Origin: Pseudomonas sp. A-1
GTDB lineage: Bacteria; Pseudomonadota; Gammaproteobacteria; Pseudomonadales; Pseudomonadaceae
Assembly (NCBI RefSeq): GCF_004801855.1
Contig: NZ_SSTC01000014.1
Span: forward strand, 1 to 64,000
DNA: 64,000 nt
Direction: 5' to 3'
In this document: positions 11,909-20,768 of the stretch, one piece after another
How positions within the stretch are numbered: the stretch's first letter is position 1
Layout of the letters: every line of letters begins with the position of its first letter
Translations under genes and position numbers: made by a program
The notes under the pieces: model-generated
Database searches by the model: none
Told to the model about the DNA's origin: nothing
The model's input: only the letters and a program-made list of their open reading frames with translations

Positions 11909-12091
11909 TTACTCGGTGGCGCCCTTGTCGATCACCTTGCGACCACGGTAGACACCTTCCGGGCTGACGTGGTGGCGCAGGTGAACTTCACCGGTGCTCT
12001 TCTCGACGGACAGTGCATTGGCCTCGAGCGCATCGTGGGAACGACGCATGTCGCGAGCGGAACGAGACTTTTTGTTCTGTTGAACAGCCAT
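11909..12091 (-). CDS. rpmF: 50S ribosomal protein L32
   Basis: The 60-residue basic protein begins [21 protein letters not shown], the standard gamma-proteobacterial L32 N-terminus, and ends with the less conserved KVIDKGATE. Like other Pseudomonas L32 proteins it lacks the four zinc-binding cysteines found in some bacteria. It lies 12 bases after yceD and two bases before plsX; the yceD-rpmF-plsX order is conserved across proteobacteria and couples ribosome and lipid synthesis. Confidence 0.97.
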   Translation of the reverse strand: MAVQQNKKSRSARDMRRSHDALEANALSVEKSTGEVHLRHHVSPEGVYRGRKVIDKGATE

Positions 12092-12103
12092 TTGAGTTAA
12101 CTC

Positions 12104-12634
12104 CTAAACGTTTGGGTCACGTTTCAACTGCGCCAGTACATCGAACGGGTTGGACCGCGAAACCTCGTTGACGCTCGGTTCTGGTGCTGCTGCAAAGCCT
12201 GCTGGATGCCGGCATGCATCGGGTTCGTGGGCCGGGACGATGGGGAGCGCGAGCAGCAGCTCGTCCTCGACCAGTTCGATCAGGTCGAGCGGTTCCTCGC
12301 CCACTTCCAGCGCGTCGTAGCTTTTCGGCAGGGAGTCCGCCGAAGCACCTTCCCGCAGCACGGCATAGACGAACTCGCTGTGCACCGGAAGGGTCGCCGG
12401 CTCCAGACAACGCTGGCACACCATCTGCACCTCGACCTCCAGTTCGCCGCGCATGACGATCAGCCCCTGCTCGTCACGACCGAACTCGAGACGAACATGG
12501 ACGCTGCCGGCATCGCTGACCAACTGCTCGCACAACCGCGAAAACTGCTTGATCGGCAACTCACCCTCGAGGGTGGCGCCACGATCGGCCAGCTTTCGCG
12601 GATCGACGTGAGGTGGAATCGGCCCTTTCAACAT
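12104..12634 (-). CDS. yceD: YceD family (DUF177) 23S rRNA accumulation protein
   Basis: The 176-residue protein matches the DUF177/YceD family. It has the central CxxC of VCQRCLEP, the DLIELVEDELLLALPIVP helix, and the C-terminal NPFDVLAQLKRD tail, which is the most conserved part. E. coli YceD is linked to 23S rRNA accumulation. The ATG at 12632-12634 is only a few bases from the predicted transcription start and has no Shine-Dalgarno sequence, so the message may be leaderless. It heads the yceD-rpmF-plsX operon. Confidence 0.92.
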   Translation of the reverse strand: MLKGPIPPHVDPRKLADRGATLEGELPIKQFSRLCEQLVSDAGSVHVRLEFGRDEQGLIVMRGELEVEVQMVCQRCLEPATLPVHSEFVYAVLREGASADSLPKSYDALEVGEEPLDLIELVEDELLLALPIVPAHEPDACRHPAGFAAAPEPSVNEVSRSNPFDVLAQLKRDPNV

Positions 12635-12643
12635 AAGCGCGCC

Positions 12644-12672
12644 ATTCTAGGGATACCCCTTTTAACTGTCAA
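12644..12672 (-). promoter_or_regulatory. Strong sigma-70 promoter of yceD-rpmF-plsX
   Basis: A consensus TTGACA -35 (12667-12672), 17-base spacer and TAGAAT -10 (12644-12649) on the minus strand. Transcription would start near 12637, two to four bases before the yceD ATG. Confidence 0.9.
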
Positions 12673-12741
12673 AGAAATTTCCTTGCGTGCAGCAGGCCAC
12701 CCGGACGCCTAGAATCGCCGGCAAATCCCGTGGAGATCGCC

Positions 12742-13323
12742 ATGCTGCCCCTGGTACTCGCATCCAGCTCGCCCTACCGCCGCACCCTGCTCGAGCGCCT
12801 GCACCTGCCGTTCGACTGCCAGTCGCCGGACATCGACGAAAGCGCCCTGCCCGGCGAACATCCCGAGCAGTTGGTCCGCCGCCTGGCCGAATGCAAGGCC
12901 CGCGCCCTGACCGACCGATACCCCCGACACCTGATCATCGGCTCCGACCAGGTCGCCGCCCTGCCCGACGGCCGCATCCTCGGCAAGCCGCACGACTTCG
13001 CCCGCGCCCGCGAGCAGCTGCACGCCGCCAGCGGTAGCAGCGTGACCTTCCATACCGGCCTGTGCCTGCTCAACTCGCAGAACGGACAGGCCCAGGTCGA
13101 CTGCATTCCATTCACCGTGCACTTCCGCGAGCTGGACGAGGCGCGCATCGAGCGCTATCTGCACCTCGAGCAGCCCTACGACTGCGCCGGCAGCTTCAAG
13201 TCCGAGAGCCTCGGCATCAGCCTGTTCCGCGAAACCTGCGGCAGCGATGCCACCAGCCTGGTCGGACTGCCACTGATCCGCCTGGTCGACATGCTGCTCG
13301 CCGAAGGCGTGCAGATCCCCTAG
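12742..13323 (+). CDS. Maf-like nucleotide pyrophosphatase (YceF type)
   Basis: The 193-residue protein is a Maf-family nucleoside triphosphate pyrophosphatase, which hydrolyses non-canonical or modified nucleotides; the YceF branch prefers 7-methyl-GTP. Diagnostic are LASSSPYRRTLLERL at the N-terminus, IIGSDQVA in the middle and SFKSESLG plus LVGLPL toward the end. I chose the ATG at 12742 because a GGAG site (12732-12735) precedes it by six bases; a GTG at 12730 in the same frame would overlap that site. It is divergent from the yceD operon and convergent with sohB. Confidence 0.92.
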   Translation: MLPLVLASSSPYRRTLLERLHLPFDCQSPDIDESALPGEHPEQLVRRLAECKARALTDRYPRHLIIGSDQVAALPDGRILGKPHDFARAREQLHAASGSSVTFHTGLCLLNSQNGQAQVDCIPFTVHFRELDEARIERYLHLEQPYDCAGSFKSESLGISLFRETCGSDATSLVGLPLIRLVDMLLAEGVQIP

Positions 13324-13341
13324 CAGATCGACCCCGGCCGC

Positions 13342-14319
13342 TCAGTGCAGCGCCGGGGCACGCCAGCCCACCCACAGCGAGACCTGCTCGGCGACGCCTG
13401 CGCCGAGCTTCTTGGCGAAGCGGTCGATCGGCGACTCCTTCTCGGTGAAGTCGACCAGATTCTTCTCGCCGACCACCTCGCGCGCCACGTAGCCGGCACT
13501 GCCCAGACCGTCGATCAGCCCCAGCTCGAGAGCCTGCTCGCCGGACCAGACCAGGCCGGAGAACAGCTCCGGATGCTCCCGATCCTTCAGACGCTCGCCA
13601 CGCCCCTGCTTGACGCTGGCGATGAACTGCTTGTGGGTGGTATCCAGCACCGTACCCCAGAAACGGGTTTCCTCCTCCTTCTGCGGCACGAACGGATCGA
13701 GGAAGGTCTTGTGCTCCCCAGAGGTATAGGTGCGCCGCTCCACGCCCAGCTTCTGCATCGCCTCGACGAAGCCGAAGCCCGAGGCGGTCACCCCGATGGA
13801 GCCGACCAGACTGGCCTTGTCGGCATAGATGGCATCGGCCGCACTGGCGATGTAGTAGGCGCCGGAGGCACCGAGATCGGTGATCACCGCATACAGCTTG
13901 ATGTCCGGGTGCTCGCCGCGCAGGCGACGGATTTCGTCGTAGATGTAGCCCGACTGCACCGGGCTGCCGCCCGGACTGTTGATGCGCAGGACCACGGCCC
14001 GGGTGTTCTTGTCCTTGAAGGCCGCACGCAGGCTGCCGACGATATTGTCGGCACTGGCCCGCTCCTCGTCGGCGATCACCCCACGCACATCGATCAGCCC
14101 CGTGTGCGACTTGAGCGCCGCCGCCCTGTCCAGACTCGCCCAGGGCGAGAACAGGAACAGCGCCCCGAACACGTAGAGAAAGCCGAGACTCTTGAAGAAG
14201 ATGCCCCAGCGCCGCGCCCGGCGCTGCTCGACCACTCCGGCCAGCACCGCCTTCTCCAGCAGCTTCCAGGTCTTTTCGTCACCCGAAGCCGCCACCGCTT
14301 TCCATTCATCCGACTGCAT
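13342..14319 (-). CDS. S49 family inner-membrane peptidase (SohB/SppA-like)
   Basis: The 325-residue protein has one N-terminal membrane helix (roughly residues 36-58, WGIFFKSLGFLYVFGALFLF) followed by an S49 serine protease domain with the RINSPGGSPVQS motif and the nucleophile-bearing GASGAYYIA. The family digests residual signal peptides or membrane proteins at the periplasmic face. I start at the ATG at 14319, which has a GGGAGG site upstream; the frame continues into the preceding gene. It overlaps the upstream HAD gene by 14 bases. No terminator is visible in the 18 bases before convergent maf. Confidence 0.92.
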   Translation of the reverse strand: MQSDEWKAVAASGDEKTWKLLEKAVLAGVVEQRRARRWGIFFKSLGFLYVFGALFLFSPWASLDRAAALKSHTGLIDVRGVIADEERASADNIVGSLRAAFKDKNTRAVVLRINSPGGSPVQSGYIYDEIRRLRGEHPDIKLYAVITDLGASGAYYIASAADAIYADKASLVGSIGVTASGFGFVEAMQKLGVERRTYTSGEHKTFLDPFVPQKEEETRFWGTVLDTTHKQFIASVKQGRGERLKDREHPELFSGLVWSGEQALELGLIDGLGSAGYVAREVVGEKNLVDFTEKESPIDRFAKKLGAGVAEQVSLWVGWRAPALH

Positions 14320-15004
14320 GCTCGCCAACCTCCCTTCTCTCGCGATTGCACTCCTGCCCCAGCCACTGCCCGAGGCCGGCAAAGCGCTCGATGGCCAGGT
14401 GCGGACGATACTCCTGCAGCACCGTCAACGGCTGCGCACCGTATCCCACCGCCACCGCGGTCATGCCGGCATTGTGCGCCATCAGCAGATCGAAGGGCGA
14501 ATCGCCGACCATCAGCGCCTGCGCCGGCGCCACCCCGCAGTGCGCGAGGATCTCGTGCAGCATGCGCGGATCGGGCTTGCTCGCCGTCTCGTCGGCGCAG
14601 CGGGTGATATCGAAGAAGTCCAGCCAGCCATGCCCGGCCAGCACCCGGTCCAGACCGCGCCGACTCTTGCCGGTGGCCACCGCCAGGCGATAGCCCTGCG
14701 CACGGAACGCCAGCAACGACTCCAGCACGCCGTCGAACAGCGGCGACGGCGTGCTTTCCAGGCACAGATAATGGTCGCTGTAGACCTGACGGAATACGGC
14801 GATGTCCGCCTCGCTCTCCAGCGCGGGATACAAGGCACGGATCGCCTCCGGCAGACCGAGACCGATGATGCCGCGAATGGCCACCTCGTCCAACTGCGGC
14901 AGGCCGCAGGCATCGGCCGCTGCGCGCATCGACTCGACGATCCGCGCCACGGAGTCGACCAGCGTACCGTCCCAGTCGAACACCAGCAGCTGGTAGTCAG
15001 GCAT
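14306..15004 (-). CDS. HAD-superfamily phosphatase (phosphoglycolate phosphatase-like)
   Basis: The 232-residue hydrolase has the HAD motifs: [10 protein letters not shown] (motif I with nucleophile Asp), VATGKSRRG (motif II), the KPDPRM lysine (motif III) and [12 protein letters not shown] (motif IV). The DWDGT variant and position between rluC and sohB are as in P. aeruginosa. Its substrate is unknown; phosphoglycolate phosphatase is only a family-level guess. It overlaps the rluC stop by eight bases and sohB by 14 bases, which indicates a coupled rluC-HAD-sohB operon. Confidence 0.9.
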   Translation of the reverse strand: MPDYQLLVFDWDGTLVDSVARIVESMRAAADACGLPQLDEVAIRGIIGLGLPEAIRALYPALESEADIAVFRQVYSDHYLCLESTPSPLFDGVLESLLAFRAQGYRLAVATGKSRRGLDRVLAGHGWLDFFDITRCADETASKPDPRMLHEILAHCGVAPAQALMVGDSPFDLLMAHNAGMTAVAVGYGAQPLTVLQEYRPHLAIERFAGLGQWLGQECNRERREVGEHAVG

Positions 15005-15950
15005 CCAGGCGCTCCAGGGTCTGCGCCCACACCTCGTCCACCGGCGCCTCCAGCGCCAGCACCTCGCCGTCGGGCAGGGTCACACGCAGCGCATGGGCAT
15101 GCAGGAACAGGCGCTTGCCGCCCAGCTCGCGGATCTCGCGGGTGAAGTCGTCGTCGCCGTACTTGCTGTCGCCGGCGATCGAATGACCGGCATGCTTGGC
15201 GTGCACGCGGATCTGGTGCGTGCGCCCGGTGATCGGACTGGCCTCGACCAGGGTGGCGAAGTCGCCGAAGCGGCGCACCACGCGGAACTCGGTCAGCGCG
15301 TCCTTGCCCTCGGGATTGACCTCGACCATACGCTCGCCCGAGCGCAGGTTGTTCTTCAGCAGCGGCGCGCTGACCTTTTTCTTCGAGGTCGGCCAACTGC
15401 CGCGCACCAGCGCCAGATAGCGCTTGTCGACGCCATCGCCGCGCAGCGCCTCGTGCAGGTGGCGCAGCATGCTGCGCTTCTTGGCGATCATCAAAAGCCC
15501 CGAGGTGTCGCGATCCAGACGATGCACCAGCTCGATGTCCTTGACCTCCGGGCGCAGCTGGCGGAACGCCTCGATCACCCCGTAGTTCAGCCCGCTGCCG
15601 CCGTGCACGGCGATGCCGGCCGGCTTGTTCAGCACGATCAGCGCCTTGTCCTCGTAGACGATGGCCGCCTCGAGGCGCTGCAGCAGCCCCTGGGCCAGCG
15701 GCTCGGGCTCGTCGCGCTCGGCCACGCGCAGCGGCGGCACGCGCACCACATCGCCAGCCTGCAGCTTGTACTCGGGCTTGATCCGCCCCTTGTTCACCCG
15801 CACCTCGCCCTTGCGCAGGATGCGGTAGATCAGGGTCTTGGGAACACCTTTCAACTGGGCCCGGAGGAAGTTGTCGATGCGTTGTCCGGCGAGTTCCGGC
15901 TGCACTTCGAGCAGCTGGACGCCGGTGGAGATTTGCGAGGGAGTTGTCAT
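14997..15950 (-). CDS. rluC: 23S rRNA pseudouridine synthase RluC
   Basis: The 317-residue protein has an N-terminal S4 RNA-binding domain (about residues 20-80, [20 protein letters not shown]) and the RluA-family catalytic domain with [12 protein letters not shown], whose Asp is the nucleophile. RluC modifies U955, U2504 and U2580 in E. coli 23S rRNA. The ATG at 15948-15950 has no Shine-Dalgarno sequence and lies about seven bases from a TATGAT -10 element, suggesting a leaderless message. It is divergent from rne, a conserved arrangement in gamma-proteobacteria. Confidence 0.95.
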   Translation of the reverse strand: MTTPSQISTGVQLLEVQPELAGQRIDNFLRAQLKGVPKTLIYRILRKGEVRVNKGRIKPEYKLQAGDVVRVPPLRVAERDEPEPLAQGLLQRLEAAIVYEDKALIVLNKPAGIAVHGGSGLNYGVIEAFRQLRPEVKDIELVHRLDRDTSGLLMIAKKRSMLRHLHEALRGDGVDKRYLALVRGSWPTSKKKVSAPLLKNNLRSGERMVEVNPEGKDALTEFRVVRRFGDFATLVEASPITGRTHQIRVHAKHAGHSIAGDSKYGDDDFTREIRELGGKRLFLHAHALRVTLPDGEVLALEAPVDEVWAQTLERLDA

Positions 15951-15956
15951 GCGCGA

Positions 15957-15962
15957 ATCATA
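15957..15962 (-). promoter_or_regulatory. Probable -10 element of rluC
   Basis: TATGAT on the minus strand, seven bases before the rluC ATG. The matching -35 is poor (CTTCAA at 16-base spacing), and it overlaps the rne -35 region. Confidence 0.55.
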
Positions 15963-15978
15963 GCAATTTTTCCCTGAA

Positions 15979-16007
15979 TTGAAGCATTTAATGATTGCTG
16001 CTATATT
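15979..16007 (+). promoter_or_regulatory. Sigma-70 promoter of rne
   Basis: TTGAAG (15979-15984), a 17-base spacer and TATATT (16002-16007) on the plus strand. The start is expected near 16014, giving an rne leader of about 490 bases. Confidence 0.82.
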
Positions 16008-16013
16008 CCGGCA

Positions 16014-16501
16014 GCCGTCAAAAGCGGCACTCCGCGCGAACGCAAGGCAGACTGCCTGCCGCCGGACACACAATCACTGGACGCCAGGCCGTCCGACGGG
16101 TCGCCCGCGCAAGCATTCATGGCGACTCGGAAAACCAGGCCTTGAGACACATGAGGTGCGAAACGCCCGGCGTTTCGCGCAAATGCTAACCCGCTACGGA
16201 TTCAGCGAGCGGCACCCCGATTCTCAGGGAATACGTGCAGGGCGGAGATGCACAAACGACGGACTGCGTAGCACTCGACTTTCCAGACGCCTTGATCGTC
16301 CGCAGCGTTGTTTGATTCCTCCTCCTGAATGAGTGCTTCTGTACCCACAGTTAGCAGGAGCCGCCAGTCGCGCGCAGGCCCAATCGCCTGCGAGGCTTGA
16401 CAAGGGCAACGGCCAGACCGTTCCCGGCGCACCTGACACCGACCACGAGAGTCGTGCGTGCCAACCGCCGTTTCCGGCAGCCCGGAAACCATTGGTACTA
16501 C
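16014..16501 (+). promoter_or_regulatory. Long structured 5' leader of rne (probable autoregulatory region)
   Basis: No convincing gene lies in this gap. The leader contains perfect hairpins: GCGAAACG/CGTTTCGC with a CCCGG loop (16158-16178) and GTTTCCGG/CCGGAAAC with a CAGC loop (16470-16489), the latter only 12 bases before the rne ATG. In E. coli the long rne leader is a cleavage site by which RNase E limits its own synthesis. The same role here is inferred from length, structure and the missing Shine-Dalgarno sequence; the sequence itself is not recognisably similar. Confidence 0.6.
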
Positions 16502-19500
16502 ATGAAAAGAATGCTGATCAACGCAACTCAGCCCGAAGAGTTGCGTGTTGCCCTGGTCGACGGCCAACGCCTGTTCGACCTCGACATCGAGTCGGGCGCT
16601 CGCCAGCAGAAGAAGGCCAACATCTACAAGGGCCGCATTACCCGCGTCGAACCCAGCCTCGAGGCCGCCTTCGTCGATTTCGGCGCCGAGCGCCACGGCT
16701 TCCTGCCGCTCAAGGAAATCTCCCGCGAATACTTCATCAAGGCCCCCGAGGGTCGCGTCAACATCAAGGACGTGCTCAAGGAAGGCCAGGAAGTCATCGT
16801 CCAGGTCGAGAAGGAAGAGCGCGGCAACAAGGGCGCGGCACTGACCACCTTCATCAGCCTGGCCGGCCGCTACCTGGTGCTGATGCCCAACAACCCGCGC
16901 GCCGGCGGCATTTCCCGCCGCATCGAGGGCGAGGAGCGCAACGAACTGCGCGAGGCGCTCAACGGCCTCAACGCCCCGGGCGACATGGGCCTGATCGTGC
17001 GCACCGCAGGCCTCGGCCGTTCCAGCGAGGAACTGCAGTGGGACCTCGACTACCTGGTGCAGCTGTGGACCGCGATCAAGGAAGCCTCGCAGGGTCGTGC
17101 CGCGCCCTTCCTGATCTATCAGGAAAGCAACGTCATCATCCGCGCCATCCGCGACTACCTGCGCCAGGACATCGGCGAAGTGCTGGTCGACAGCATCGAG
17201 GCCCAGGAAGAGGCGCTGAACTTCATCCAGCAGGTGATGCCGCAGTACGCCAGCAAGATCAAGCTGTACCAGGACAGCGTGCCGCTGTTCAACCGCTTCC
17301 AGATCGAGAGCCAGATCGAGACCGCCTTCCAGCGTGAAGTGAAGCTGCCGTCGGGCGGCTCCATCGTCATCGACCCGACCGAGGCGCTGGTGTCCATCGA
17401 CATCAACTCGGCGCGCGCCACCAAGGGCAGCGACATCGAGGAAACCGCGCTGCAGACCAACCTGGAAGCGGCCGAGGAAATCGCCCGCCAGCTGCGCCTG
17501 CGCGACATCGGCGGCCTGATCGTCATCGACTTCATCGACATGACCCCGGCGAAGAACCAGCGCGCCGTCGAGGACCGCGTGCGCGAATGCCTCGAGGCCG
17601 ACCGCGCCCGCGTCCAGGTCGGCCGCATCTCGCGCTTCGGCCTGCTGGAGATGTCCCGTCAGCGCCTGCGCCCGTCGCTCGGCGAGACCAGCGGCGTGGT
17701 CTGCCCGCGCTGCAACGGCCAGGGCATCATCCGTGACGTCGAGTCGCTGTCGCTGGCCATCCTGCGCCTGATCGAGGAAGAAGCGCTCAAGGACCGCACC
17801 GCCGAGGTCCGCGCCCAGGTGCCGATCCCGGTGGCCGCCTTCCTGCTCAACGAGAAGCGCAACGCCATCACCAAGATCGAGCTGCGCACCCGTGCACGCA
17901 TCGTCATCCTGCCCAACGACCATCTGGAAACCCCGCATTTCGAAGTGCAGCGCCTGCGCGACGACAGCCCGGAAGCGCTGGTCGGCCAGTCCAGCTACGA
18001 GATGACCCCGACCGAGGTCGAGGAAGTCCAGCCGGTCGCCGCCACCCGCACCCTGGTGCGCCAGGAGGCAGCGGTGAAGACCGTCACCCACGAGCGTCCG
18101 GCACCGCAGGCGGTGGAAGCGCCTGCCGCCCCGGCACCGACCCCGGCACCGCAGGCGGCCCACCCCACTCCCGAGCCGAGCCTGTTCAAGGGCCTGATCC
18201 GCTCGCTGGTCGGTCTGTTCGCCGGCAAGGAAGAGCCCAAGCCGGCGGCCGAAGCTCCTGCCCAGCCGAGCGCCGGCGAGCGCCCGGCGCGTAGCGAGGA
18301 GCGCCGTGGCGGCCGCCAGCAGAGCCGTCGCCGCGATGGCGAGCGCGCCGAGCGCCAGCCGCGCGAGGAGCGCAAGCCGCGTGAAGAGCGCCAGCCCCGC
18401 GAGGAGCGTCAGCCGCGTGAAGAGCGCAAGCCGCGTGAGGAACGCCAGCCCCGCGAGGAACGTCAGCCGCGTGAAGAGCGCCAGCCCCGCGAGGAGCGTC
18501 AGCCGCGTGAAGAGCGCCAGCCCCGCGAGGAGCGTCAGCCGCGTGAGGAGCGCCAGCCCCGCGAGGAACGTCAGCCGCGTGAAGAACGCCAGCCCCGCGA
18601 GGAGCGTCAGCCGCGCGAAGAACGCCAGCCGCGTGAAGAGCGTCAGCCGCGTGAGGAGCGCAAACCTCGCGAGGAGCGCGAAGAACGCCCGGTAAGCGAG
18701 GAGACCGTTGCCCGCGAGGAGACCGGCGCCGTCGAGGCAGAAACCGCGGAAGCCGGTGCTACCCGCCGCGAGGAGCGCAGGGCGCGTGGCGAGCGTCCGC
18801 CGCGTCCGGCCCCCGAAGAGGAAAGCGCCGAGCAGGCGGCCGAGGAACTGGAGGGACTCGAGGAGGAGCCGGGCCAGGACGAGCAGGAAGGTGAAGGCGA
18901 ACGCCCGCGCCGCCGCTCGCGTGGCCAGCGTCGCCGCAGCAACCGCCGCGAACGCCAGCGTGAAGCCGGCATCGAGGAACTGACCGTCGAGGAAGTCAGC
19001 CCGGCTGCTGCCGCAGGCGAAGCCGTCGCACCGACCGTCGCTACCGCCATCGCCGCGGCGGTGGCCGTGGAGGCCGCTGCCGAGGAAGCCGTCAGCGCAA
19101 CACCCGCCGCGATGGAGGACGACCAGGCCGCCGTAGCGGTCAGCGAACCCCTGCCGGTCGTCGAGACTGCACAGGCCATCGAGACCGTCGCAGCCGCCCA
19201 GCCGCAAGAGGCCGCCGCCGAGGCGATCGACAGCGAAGCGCCGGCGACCGAAACTCGCGAGGAAGCTGCTGCAGCGGGTGGCCGTGCGCCCAACGATCCG
19301 CGCGAGCGTCGTCGCCGCCGCGAGGCCGAGCGTCAGGCCCGCGAGGCCGCCGCCACCCTGGAGGCTGCTGCCCCGGCTCAGGTAGAGCCTGCCCCGCAGG
19401 CGGCGATCGAGGCCGAACCGGCCGTGACCGCGCCTGAGGCCGCGACCGAAACTCCGGTCGAGGCTCCGCTGGCCACTGGCAGCGAAGCCGGGAATGCTCC

Positions 19501-19642
19501 TGTCGAGGCCGAGACCCAGCCGGGCGAAGCGCAGGCCGCCCCGGCAGCCGACGCGGAAGCCGCCCAACCGACAGCCGAAGCGGTGAGCGTCGAGACCGCT
19601 CCGGTCAGCCAGCCCGAGGAGGAGCGCAAGCCCCAGGCCTGA
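16502..19642 (+). CDS. rne: Ribonuclease E
   Basis: The 1046-residue endoribonuclease has a catalytic N-terminal half: S1 domain (about 38-120), 5' sensor region, DNase I-like domain with metal ligands Asp300 ([11 protein letters not shown]) and Asp343 (VIDFIDM), and the Zn-link CPRC (Cys401, Cys404). From about residue 510 the protein becomes a disordered Arg/Glu/Pro/Ala-rich scaffold. It includes [14 protein letters not shown] (about 562-575), which looks like the amphipathic membrane-anchor segment, 18 [QK]PREER repeats (619-726), an Arg-rich stretch ([13 protein letters not shown]) and an Ala/Glu-rich tail. It is the core of the RNA degradosome. The ATG at 16502 gives the conserved [10 protein letters not shown]; there is no good ribosome binding site. 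Confidence 0.97.
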   Translation: MKRMLINATQPEELRVALVDGQRLFDLDIESGARQQKKANIYKGRITRVEPSLEAAFVDFGAERHGFLPLKEISREYFIKAPEGRVNIKDVLKEGQEVIVQVEKEERGNKGAALTTFISLAGRYLVLMPNNPRAGGISRRIEGEERNELREALNGLNAPGDMGLIVRTAGLGRSSEELQWDLDYLVQLWTAIKEASQGRAAPFLIYQESNVIIRAIRDYLRQDIGEVLVDSIEAQEEALNFIQQVMPQYASKIKLYQDSVPLFNRFQIESQIETAFQREVKLPSGGSIVIDPTEALVSIDINSARATKGSDIEETALQTNLEAAEEIARQLRLRDIGGLIVIDFIDMTPAKNQRAVEDRVRECLEADRARVQVGRISRFGLLEMSRQRLRPSLGETSGVVCPRCNGQGIIRDVESLSLAILRLIEEEALKDRTAEVRAQVPIPVAAFLLNEKRNAITKIELRTRARIVILPNDHLETPHFEVQRLRDDSPEALVGQSSYEMTPTEVEEVQPVAATRTLVRQEAAVKTVTHERPAPQAVEAPAAPAPTPAPQAAHPTPEPSLFKGLIRSLVGLFAGKEEPKPAAEAPAQPSAGERPARSEERRGGRQQSRRRDGERAERQPREERKPREERQPREERQPREERKPREERQPREERQPREERQPREERQPREERQPREERQPREERQPREERQPREERQPREERQPREERQPREERQPREERKPREEREERPVSEETVAREETGAVEAETAEAGATRREERRARGERPPRPAPEEESAEQAAEELEGLEEEPGQDEQEGEGERPRRRSRGQRRRSNRRERQREAGIEELTVEEVSPAAAAGEAVAPTVATAIAAAVAVEAAAEEAVSATPAAMEDDQAAVAVSEPLPVVETAQAIETVAAAQPQEAAAEAIDSEAPATETREEAAAAGGRAPNDPRERRRRREAERQAREAAATLEAAAPAQVEPAPQAAIEAEPAVTAPEAATETPVEAPLATGSEAGNAPVEAETQPGEAQAAPAADAEAAQPTAEAVSVETAPVSQPEEERKPQA
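18356..18679 (+). repeat. Tandem repeat in rne: 18 units of 18 bp encoding [QK]PREER
   Basis: Eighteen consecutive 18-bp units encode QPREER (15 copies) or KPREER (units 2, 5 and 18). Codon choice alternates between CCCCGC...CGT and CCGCGT...CGC versions in units 3-15, so much of the array has a 36-bp period, a mark of recent expansion by slippage or unequal exchange. The array stays in frame and is part of the disordered scaffold. Confidence 0.97.
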
Positions 19643-19662
19643 CGGCCCGGGCAGCGCCCAGC

Positions 19663-19696
19663 AAAAAGGGGGAATGCCTTGGCATTCCCCCTTTTT
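19663..19696. terminator. Bidirectional terminator between rne and murB
   Basis: A long perfect stem AAAAAGGGGGAATGCC / GGCATTCCCCCTTTTT with a TT loop lies between the convergent rne and murB genes. A and T runs on either side allow function in both directions. Confidence 0.93.
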
Positions 19697-19748
19697 GTTT
19701 GTCTGGCGACTGGAAGACAAGGCCGGCGACAGGCCCCTCAGCCACGCC

Positions 19749-20768
19749 TCAGCGGACGACCGGCTCGATCTCCAGCTCGACACCGAAACGGCTGCGGATA
19801 TCCGCCTGGATGCGCTGCGCCAGCGCCAGCAGCTCGCACCCGCTGGCCCGGCCGTAATTGACCAGCACCAGCGCCTGCAGGGCATGCACCCCGGCATCGC
19901 CGTCGCGATGCCCCTTCCAGCCGGCCTGCTCGATCAGCCAGCCGGCCGCCAGCTTCACCAGTCCTTCGCCAGCGGGATAGCTGACCAGCCCCGGCCACTG
20001 CGCGCGCAGCTGCGCCGCCTGGCCCTCGCCCACCAGCGGGTTCTTGAAGAAGCTGCCGGCATTGCCCAGCACTTGCGGATCAGGCAGCTTTTCCGCGCGG
20101 ATGGCGCAGACTGCCCGACTGACGTCCAGCGCCGTCGGCTGGGCAATGCCCTGCACCTGCAGGCGCTGGCGCAGCGGGCCGTAATCCAGATGCAGGGCCG
20201 CCGCACGGCTCAGGGCGAAGCGCACGCGCAGGATCAGCCAGCGGCCGCTCTCGCGCTTGAAGCGGCTGTCGCGGTAGGCGAATTCGCACTCCCCGGCCTG
20301 GAACTCGCGCAGCTCGCCGCTCAGGCGATCCAGGGCGACCAGGCTGTGCAGCACGTCCTTGAGCTCGACACCGTAGGCGCCAATGTTCTGCATCGGCGCA
20401 GCGCCCACGGTGCCGGGAATCAGACTGAGGTTCTCCAGGCCGGCCAGGCCCTGCTCCAGGGTCCAGAGCACGAAGGGATGCCAGGGCTCGCCGGCCTCGG
20501 CCTCGACCAGCACCTGACCGCCCGCCTCGCCCAGCAGGCGCCGGCCGCGACTGGCCATGCGCAGCACGAAGGCCTCCAGATCGGCGGTCAGCAGCAGGTT
20601 GCTGCCGCCGCCGATCACCAGCAGCTCGGCGCCCTGCGCGGTGGCGGCCGCCAGCGCCTGGCGCACCTCGGCCTCGTCATGCGCCTCGGCGAACCAGCGC
20701 GCCGCGACGTCGACGCCGAAGGTGTTGCAGGCCTTCAGCGAGTAATGCTCATGAATGGTCAGGCTCAC
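19749..20768 (-). CDS. murB: UDP-N-acetylenolpyruvoylglucosamine reductase
   Basis: The 339-residue FAD enzyme completes UDP-MurNAc synthesis. It shows the FAD-binding GGGSNLLL (53-60), IPGTVGAAPMQNIGAYG, YRDSRFK, the catalytic Ser239 in NAGSFFKNP, and the C-terminal ELEIEPVV with the acidic catalytic residue. It is the type I form, as in E. coli. It starts with GTG (20766-20768), overlapping the phosphatase stop as GTGA, and is the last gene of the exbB-exbD-lpxK-trm112-kdsB-ptp-murB operon. Confidence 0.96.
   Translation of the reverse strand: MSLTIHEHYSLKACNTFGVDVAARWFAEAHDEAEVRQALAAATAQGAELLVIGGGSNLLLTADLEAFVLRMASRGRRLLGEAGGQVLVEAEAGEPWHPFVLWTLEQGLAGLENLSLIPGTVGAAPMQNIGAYGVELKDVLHSLVALDRLSGELREFQAGECEFAYRDSRFKRESGRWLILRVRFALSRAAALHLDYGPLRQRLQVQGIAQPTALDVSRAVCAIRAEKLPDPQVLGNAGSFFKNPLVGEGQAAQLRAQWPGLVSYPAGEGLVKLAAGWLIEQAGWKGHRDGDAGVHALQALVLVNYGRASGCELLALAQRIQADIRSRFGVELEIEPVVR

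Noticed and set aside
18356-18679. CRISPR-like repeat array
   Set aside because: Units are contiguous without spacers, keep the rne reading frame and encode a hexapeptide.
16202-19897. A 1231-codon open frame on the minus strand across rne
   Set aside because: It is a mirror of the GC-rich, repetitive rne coding strand, with low-complexity Leu/Gly/Arg sequence.
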